18,084 nucleotides of DNA, taken from the NCBI GenBank assembly GCA_002435325.1, contig DJMJ01000003.1, forward strand, positions 1 through 18,084. Direction: 5' to 3'. Shown here in pieces: positions 12,846-18,084 of the stretch. Each line of letters opens with the position of its first letter. The stretch's first letter is position 1. The notes below the pieces were generated by a model. The model saw only the letters and a program-made list of their open reading frames with translations, did not search any database and was not told the DNA's origin. This stretch comes from Nitrospira sp. UBA6493. Its GTDB lineage: Bacteria > Nitrospirota > Nitrospiria > Nitrospirales > Nitrospiraceae. The translations under genes were made by a program, and so were the position numbers.

Positions 12846-14833
12846 TTCCTGAAGTCGGTCATTTTGCCTTGATCCTCGCGCTTTGCGTGGCGTTGGTGCA
12901 GGGCATCCTGCCTATCTATGGAGCGGCGACCGGGAGTCCGGTCTTGATGTCAGTTGCAAAACCGGCGGCGCGTACCCAGTTCCTGCTGGTGTTGATCGCC
13001 TTCTGCTGCCTCGGCTACGCCTTTGCCGACAAAGATTTTTCAGTTCTCTACGTGGCTGCCAATGCCAACTCGAAATTACCGCTCCACTATCGGCTCGCCG
13101 CGATCTGGGGAGCGCACGAAGGCTCCCTTCTCTTGTGGACGTTCATTCTGACGCTTTGGATGTTTGCCGTGACGCTGTTTTCAACGCATCTGCCGGAGAC
13201 TATGCGCGCTCGGATTCTTGGTGTGATGGGTTTGGTCAGTGTCGGTTTTCTCCTATTCATGCTGACCGTGTCGAATCCGTTTGAACGGCTGATTCCGGCT
13301 GCCCCCGATGGCCGTGATCTGAATCCGCTGCTGCAAGACCCCGGCATGGTCATGCATCCGCCGATGCTCTATATGGGCTATGTTGGATTTTCCGTCGCCT
13401 TTGCCTTTGCCATTGCCGCGCTACTGGGAGGCAATCTCGATGCGGCCTGGGCCCGCTGGTCGCGCCCCTGGACCACCGTGGCCTGGTGTTTCCTGACAGT
13501 CGGCATCGCGCTGGGCAGCGGCTGGGCCTACTACGAACTGGGTTGGGGCGGCTGGTGGTTTTGGGATCCGGTTGAAAACGCGTCGTTCATGCCCTGGCTG
13601 GCCGGGACCGCATTGATGCATTCGCTCGCCGTTACGGATAAGCGGGGCGGGTTCAAGGTGTGGACGGTCTTGCTGGCGATCATGGCCTTTTCGCTGAGCC
13701 TGCTGGGGACGTTCCTTGTCCGTTCCGGGGTACTGACGTCGGTCCACGCCTTTGCGACAGATCCGAAGCGCGGACTCTTCATTCTCGCGTTTCTGGCGGT
13801 CGTCATCGGCGGATCGCTGCTGCTGTATGCCTGGCGGGCCCCGCGTGTGGGGTTGGGCGGGGGGTTCGATCTCGTCTCGCGGGAGTCGATGCTGTTGGCC
13901 AACAATGTGTTGCTGGTTGTGGCCATGGGATCGGTGTTACTGGGGACGCTGTACCCGCTGTTTCTGGATGCATTGGGACTGGGCAAGATCTCTGTCGGCC
14001 CTCCCTATTTCGATACGGTCTTCGTTCCGCTCATGACGCCTGCCATATTTCTGATGGGGATCGGCCCTATTGCGCAATGGAAGAAGGCAAGCCTGCCGGT
14101 GTTGGCCATGCAGTTGCGCTGGGCCTTCGGGGCCAGTGTGGCGACCGCGCTACTGCTACCGTTCGTCTTGGGCAAATGGACTCCTCTCCTCAGCCTGGGT
14201 CTGCTGTTGTCGGCGTGGATTGTAACGACGACGCTCGTAAATATTCGGGAACGGGTGAGCCATCTTTCCGCCAAGAATTTCATGAGCGGTTTGTCGGCTC
14301 TTCCTCGGGCCTATTGGGGCATGGTGCTCGCTCATTGCGGAATCGCTGTGTTCATCGTCGGCGTCACCATGGTCAAAGGGTTTGAGGTTGAACAGGATCT
14401 GCGGATGAATGTCGGTGAAACGGCGACGATCGGCGGATACACGTTCCGATTCGACGGGGCGCAGGACGTGAAGGGGCCGAATTATCGGGCCGCGCGCGGG
14501 ACCGTCGCCGTAAGCAAGGACGGCCGGGAGGTCACAGTGATGTACCCGGAGAAACGGCTCTACTCCGTTCAGAATCAGGCGATGACGGAAGCGGCGATCG
14601 ATTCCGGTCTGTGGAGAGATCTGTACGTCTCGTTGGGTGAACCGCTCGAGAATGGCGCCTGGAGTGTGCGGCTCTACCATAAACCGTTTGTGGATTGGAT
14701 TTGGGGCGGGTGCTTGATCATGGCGCTGGGTGGCCTGTTGGCCGTCAGCGATCGACGGTATCGGTTGGTGTGGCGGCGGGAACGGCTAGAGGAGCCGGAG
14801 GCCCTTCGACCACCGGACAAGAGTGCGGCATGA
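12842..14833 (+). CDS. ccmF: Cytochrome c haem lyase subunit CcmF
   Basis: A 663-residue polytopic membrane protein, close to the 640-660 usual for CcmF. The tryptophan-rich haem-binding motif WGGWWFWDPVEN is at 235-246. The four His that serve CcmF are present: His172 (MVMHPPML), His260 (ALMHSLAV), His302 (TSVHAFA) and His498 (VLAHCG), at positions nearly equal to those in the E. coli protein. A periplasmic domain lies near the C-terminus (about 515-620), before a last helix. CcmF takes haem from CcmE and, with CcmH/CcmI, attaches it to CXXCH. It overlaps ccmE and ccmG by four bases each. Confidence 0.96.
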   Translation: MIPEVGHFALILALCVALVQGILPIYGAATGSPVLMSVAKPAARTQFLLVLIAFCCLGYAFADKDFSVLYVAANANSKLPLHYRLAAIWGAHEGSLLLWTFILTLWMFAVTLFSTHLPETMRARILGVMGLVSVGFLLFMLTVSNPFERLIPAAPDGRDLNPLLQDPGMVMHPPMLYMGYVGFSVAFAFAIAALLGGNLDAAWARWSRPWTTVAWCFLTVGIALGSGWAYYELGWGGWWFWDPVENASFMPWLAGTALMHSLAVTDKRGGFKVWTVLLAIMAFSLSLLGTFLVRSGVLTSVHAFATDPKRGLFILAFLAVVIGGSLLLYAWRAPRVGLGGGFDLVSRESMLLANNVLLVVAMGSVLLGTLYPLFLDALGLGKISVGPPYFDTVFVPLMTPAIFLMGIGPIAQWKKASLPVLAMQLRWAFGASVATALLLPFVLGKWTPLLSLGLLLSAWIVTTTLVNIRERVSHLSAKNFMSGLSALPRAYWGMVLAHCGIAVFIVGVTMVKGFEVEQDLRMNVGETATIGGYTFRFDGAQDVKGPNYRAARGTVAVSKDGREVTVMYPEKRLYSVQNQAMTEAAIDSGLWRDLYVSLGEPLENGAWSVRLYHKPFVDWIWGGCLIMALGGLLAVSDRRYRLVWRRERLEEPEALRPPDKSAA

Positions 14834-15357
14834 AACGGTTTCTCCTTCCCTTAGCGGTCTTTGCGGTGCTGGTGGGATTCCTGGCGGTCGGGCTGACCCT
14901 GAATCCACGGGAAGTGCCGTCACCCTTGGTGGGAAAGCCCGCACCGGCCTTCCTATTGCCGCAATTGCACGATCAGGAGAAGACCTTCGCTCCGGCCGAC
15001 ATGGCCGGCCAGGTGTGGTTGTTAAATGTGTGGGCCTCCTGGTGTGGGGGGTGCAAAGAAGAACATCCGGTTCTAATGCAGATGGCGCAAGCGGGGAACG
15101 TGCCGATCTATGGGATGGATTATAAGGACCGTCGCGAGGATGCCCTGAGTTGGCTACGACGGCAGGGGAATCCCTATCCTGTGACGGCCGTCGACGCAGA
15201 GGGCCGGATCGGCATCGATTATGGCGTCTACGGCGTACCCGAAACCTATGTGATTGATAAGCAGGGCGTCATCCGCTACAAGCAGATTGGACCATTGGAC
15301 GACGAGGTGGTGGCCAAGACAATTATGCCGCTCGTCAAGGAGTTGCAAGCGAAATGA
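14830..15357 (+). CDS. ccmG: Thiol:disulfide oxidoreductase CcmG (DsbE type)
   Basis: A 175-residue membrane-anchored thioredoxin-fold protein: one helix at about 4-22, then VGKPAPAFLLPQLHD and the active site WASWCGGCKEEHP with Cys72 and Cys75. The cis-Pro loop GVYGVPETYVID follows. CcmG keeps the cysteines of apocytochrome c, or of CcmH, reduced in the periplasm. The two residues between the cysteines are Gly-Gly, where E. coli has Pro-Thr. The stop overlaps the ccmH start. Confidence 0.95.
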   Translation: MKRFLLPLAVFAVLVGFLAVGLTLNPREVPSPLVGKPAPAFLLPQLHDQEKTFAPADMAGQVWLLNVWASWCGGCKEEHPVLMQMAQAGNVPIYGMDYKDRREDALSWLRRQGNPYPVTAVDAEGRIGIDYGVYGVPETYVIDKQGVIRYKQIGPLDDEVVAKTIMPLVKELQAK

Positions 15358-15815
15358 AATGGCTCATGCTGGTTGTGCTGCTCATGCCGGGATTGGCCTG
15401 GGCCGGGGAAGCCAAGCCATTGGCTGAGGATCCTGTAGCCGAGGCACGGCTGAAGCATTTGGCGGTCGAACTCCGATGCCTTGTCTGCCAAAACCAAACC
15501 CTGGCAGATTCAAATGCTCCGCTGGCGGAAGATTTGCGGCGCGAGGTGCGGGAGATGATCGCCAAGAACATGAGCGATCAGGAGATTATCGACTTTCTCG
15601 TGCAGCGCTATGGCGATTTCGTCCTGTACCGTCCACCGGTGAAAGCCACGACGACGCTCCTCTGGATCGGGCCGTTTCTCTTGCTTGTGGGCGGCGGAAT
15701 CGCGCTTGTGCTGGTGTTGAGGCGGCGCGGACAGGCGATGACGGATACACCGGTGACGGACGAAGAACACAGACGAGTCGAGCAGCTATTGTCACAAGGG
15801 GAGAGACGATCATGA
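15354..15815 (+). CDS. ccmH: Cytochrome c maturation protein CcmH (CcmL type)
   Basis: A 153-residue protein with a signal peptide (MKWLMLVVLLMPGLAWAGEA), a three-helix domain carrying LRCLVCQNQTLADS (Cys42 and Cys45) and RYGDFVLYRPP, then one membrane helix (about 100-122) and a charged tail. The LRC.VCQNQ site interacts with apocytochrome cysteines. This is the short form, with the TPR part encoded separately by the next gene, unlike E. coli where the two are fused in one CcmH. Confidence 0.95.
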   Translation: MKWLMLVVLLMPGLAWAGEAKPLAEDPVAEARLKHLAVELRCLVCQNQTLADSNAPLAEDLRREVREMIAKNMSDQEIIDFLVQRYGDFVLYRPPVKATTTLLWIGPFLLLVGGGIALVLVLRRRGQAMTDTPVTDEEHRRVEQLLSQGERRS

Positions 15816-17089
15816 CGCTCGTGTTTTGGTTTATTGCCTGGGCCATGACCCTCCTGGTGCTCGGCTTGCTCCTCTGGCCCATACTCAAACGGCAGGAGTC
15901 CACCAAGCAGGAAGAGGGAGAAAAGACGCTCTCGGTCTATCGGCAGCAATTCGCCGAGCTGGAACAAGATTACAAGAGTGCCGTGTTGACGGATAAGCAG
16001 TATCAACAATCCAAGCGGGAGCTTGAACGCCGGCTACTGGAAGAAACGGAGCCCGTTGCGCCCGTTCCTGTGTCGCCACGGAGGCCGGTGAATCGTCTGG
16101 CGATTGCCGTGGGCCTGGCGGTCGTCATCCCGACGCTTGGCGGGGTGCTGTACTGGAAGCTGGGCAATCCTCTGGCGATTACCCATCCCACTGCGACTTC
16201 GCCGGTTGCGCAAGGGAGGGACGACTCTGACCATCAAACATCGGAAGGGCTCGACGCGCTTTCAGAAAAACTGAAGAGGAAGCTGGAGCAGAATCCCACC
16301 GACGGTGTGGGATGGGCGCTCCTGGCACGCTCCTATGCGGAGATTGGCCGGCATGCCGATGCGGTACCGATTTACGAGAAAGCCATGAAGTTGATTCCCG
16401 ACGATCCCCAGTTGCTCGCCGACTATGCCGATGCGCTCGGGATGCTGCATGGCCGCAAGCTGGAAGGGAAGCCGGAGCAGTTGATTCAGCAGGCCCTCAA
16501 GATAGACCCGAACCATGTGAAGGCGCTGATGCTGGCGGGAACCATCGCGTTCGATCGGAGGAAGTTCGGTCAGGCGGCCCAATATTGGGAGCGGGCCAAC
16601 GCGAACCTCTCCGCCGATATGGAGGGCGAGGCGAGACAGGAATTGCTTGCCGCGATTGCCGAGGCGAAGGGGCTCGCTACCGGGAAGCCGGTCACGGCGA
16701 GCACGGCAGGAGTCTCGGGGGCTCCGGCGAAACAAGGCGGGCAGGCCGCAGCCATCAGCGGAACGGTCACGCTGGCGCCGGGTCTTGCGGGGAAAGGGGC
16801 TCAGACCGATACTCTCTTTGTCTTCGCCAGGGAGATGAATGGTCCACCCATGCCGGTGTCGATCGTGCGCGCGACGAAGAAAGACTTGCCCTTTACATTT
16901 CAGCTCGATGACTCAACCAGCCCCATGCCGTCGAGAAAATTATCCGACGTGGGGAACGTGGTGATCGTGGCGCGCCTCTCGAAATCCGGAGAAGCGAAGG
17001 CGCAGAGCGGCGATTTGCAGGGGATGAGCCAGCCGGTCAAACCGGGCGCAAAGCAGATCGCCGTCGTCATCGATCAAGAAATCCCATAG
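15812..17089 (+). CDS. ccmI: Cytochrome c maturation TPR protein CcmI
   Basis: A 425-residue protein. Two membrane helices (about 3-24 and 95-116) flank a coiled, charged loop (27-85) with the LEQDYKSAVLTDKQY sequence usual for CcmI. TPR units follow (about 145-300, for example GVGWALLARSYAEIGRHADA). After an Ala/Gly-rich linker, the C-terminal domain (about 325-423) has ISGTVTLAPGL and FVFAREMNGPPMPVSIVRA. CcmI is the apocytochrome-binding chaperone of the haem lyase. ATG 15812 overlaps the ccmH stop and has GGGGAGAG about 8 nt upstream. The C-terminal domain makes this a full-length member. Confidence 0.93.
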   Translation: MTLVFWFIAWAMTLLVLGLLLWPILKRQESTKQEEGEKTLSVYRQQFAELEQDYKSAVLTDKQYQQSKRELERRLLEETEPVAPVPVSPRRPVNRLAIAVGLAVVIPTLGGVLYWKLGNPLAITHPTATSPVAQGRDDSDHQTSEGLDALSEKLKRKLEQNPTDGVGWALLARSYAEIGRHADAVPIYEKAMKLIPDDPQLLADYADALGMLHGRKLEGKPEQLIQQALKIDPNHVKALMLAGTIAFDRRKFGQAAQYWERANANLSADMEGEARQELLAAIAEAKGLATGKPVTASTAGVSGAPAKQGGQAAAISGTVTLAPGLAGKGAQTDTLFVFAREMNGPPMPVSIVRATKKDLPFTFQLDDSTSPMPSRKLSDVGNVVIVARLSKSGEAKAQSGDLQGMSQPVKPGAKQIAVVIDQEIP

Positions 17090-17103
17090 TACGGGGAGGG
17101 GCC

Positions 17104-18084
17104 ATGTCTCACACGGTGCTCACGGCGCTGCTCTATCTCTTGCCGCTGCTGCTCGCTCTCATCCTCTATGCACGCCGCCATCAGAAGAAGGAAACCAGGT
17201 ACCGCGCCCGCCTGGCCGAGACCATAAAGTCGAATATTCCCGAACCGCTCACCTTGCACCCCGTCATTGACACGAACAAGTGCATCGGCTCCGGAGCCTG
17301 TCTCAGAGCCTGCCCGGAACAGGCGCTCGGGATCGTCAAAGGAAAGGCTGTGCTGGTCCAGCCCGATCATTGCATCGGGCATGGTGCCTGTGAATCAGCC
17401 TGTCCGGTCGAAGCGATCTCGCTGGTGTTTGGAACCGAGAAGCGCGGCATCGATATTCCCCAGCTCAAACCGACCTTTGAGACCAATGTGCCGGGGATCT
17501 ATATCGCCGGTGAGCTGGGCGGCATGGGACTCATCCGCAAGGGAGTCGACCAGGGAGCCAGAGCCATCCAGTCTATTCGTAAGAACAAGGGAACCGGCGA
17601 TCAGCTGGATGTGGTCATCGTGGGATCGGGACCAGCCGGACTCTCCGCGTCGCTGGCGGCAAAAGAGGCGAGTCTTCGGTTTGTCACGATCGAGCAGGAG
17701 GATGGATTGGGCGGCAGCGTCTACCATTTCCCCCGTCGGAAACTGGCCATGACAGCGCCGATGAATCTGCCGATTATCGGGAAATTCGACCGCTATGAAA
17801 TCAGCAAAGAAGAGTTGCTTGAATTTTGGAACAGTGTGATCAGATGGACCGGTTTGAAGATCAACTTCACCGAGCGGATGGAGGCGATTGACAAGGCCGG
17901 GAACGGGTTCATCGTAAAAACCTCAAAACAGCATTACAAGACGAGGAATGTCCTCCTCGCGATCGGGCGACGAGGGACGCCTCGGAAACTGGGTGTGCCG
18001 GGAGAAGAACAGTCCAAAGCCGTGTATCGCCTCGTCGATGCGGAGCAATATCGCGGGCAACATGTGCTGGTGGTCGGGGGGGGG
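17104..18084 (+). CDS. Membrane-anchored ferredoxin/FAD-NAD(P)H oxidoreductase, 3' end cut by window edge
   Basis: The frame is open from ATG 17104, 14 nt after ccmI with GGGGAGG close upstream, to the window end (327 residues). Residues about 5-22 form one membrane helix. Two ferredoxin-like motifs follow, CIGSGACLRACP (Cys60, 66, 70) and CIGHGACESACP (Cys90, 96, 100). Each lacks the second cysteine of the standard CxxCxxCxxxCP, having Ser63 and His93 instead. A conserved segment (FETNVPGIYIAGELGGMGLI, 125-144) precedes an FAD-binding VVIVGSGPAGLSAS (170-183) and, at the edge, the start of a second dinucleotide site VLVVGGG (321-327). The second half is thioredoxin reductase/YpdA-like. It could pass electrons between NAD(P)H and an Fe-S partner; the partner is unknown. 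Co-transcription with ccm suggests supply of reductant, but that is a guess. Confidence 0.82.
   Translation, partial: MSHTVLTALLYLLPLLLALILYARRHQKKETRYRARLAETIKSNIPEPLTLHPVIDTNKCIGSGACLRACPEQALGIVKGKAVLVQPDHCIGHGACESACPVEAISLVFGTEKRGIDIPQLKPTFETNVPGIYIAGELGGMGLIRKGVDQGARAIQSIRKNKGTGDQLDVVIVGSGPAGLSASLAAKEASLRFVTIEQEDGLGGSVYHFPRRKLAMTAPMNLPIIGKFDRYEISKEELLEFWNSVIRWTGLKINFTERMEAIDKAGNGFIVKTSKQHYKTRNVLLAIGRRGTPRKLGVPGEEQSKAVYRLVDAEQYRGQHVLVVGGG

Overview
The window looks like a chromosomal fragment from a Gram-negative chemolithotroph or metal/nitrogen-cycle bacterium. The best fit is a Nitrospira-like member of the Nitrospirota. That assignment is an inference from the density of multihaem cytochromes, a complete System I cytochrome c maturation operon and moderate-to-high GC; no marker gene in the window proves it. 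I see no tRNA, rRNA, CRISPR array, insertion sequence or integrase.

Layout. At the left edge is the 3' part of a HI0933/YhiN-type flavoprotein gene (1-1247, +). It converges on, and overlaps by 6 nt, a leftward operon read from 5609 down to 1242. That operon encodes a di-haem b-type membrane protein, a very large periplasmic c-type cytochrome (24 CXXCH motifs, split by one apparent single-base frameshift) and a membrane-anchored TPR protein with a C-terminal HExxH (peptidase MA-like) domain. A non-coding divergent region of about 600 bp (5610-6213) carries three strong palindromes of the form TGGG-N8-CCCA and one weaker copy.

A rightward gene train starts on the other side. It holds an 18-haem c-type cytochrome (6214-7764), a 13-bp perfect hairpin, and an outer-membrane beta-barrel protein with an N-terminal periplasmic/TPR part (7830-10134, with two apparent frameshifts). 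Next come ccmA-B-C-D-E-F-G-H-I (10137-17089), mostly with 4-nt ATGA stop/start overlaps, including a 59-residue ccmD. The last gene is a membrane-anchored ferredoxin/FAD-NADPH oxidoreductase running off the right edge (17104-18084).

Working together (inference): the di-haem b protein could take electrons from the quinone pool, or return them to it. The 24-haem cytochrome could cross the periplasm, and the 18-haem cytochrome with the beta-barrel could form a route through the outer membrane. The Ccm proteins on the same strand would attach the 42 or so haems that the two cytochromes need. This combination of electron conduit and its own haem-attachment machinery around one shared control region is the most interesting thing here. 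The main caveat is that three frame disruptions fall in the two largest exported genes and none in the ccm genes, so either sequence error or real decay/variation must be settled first.
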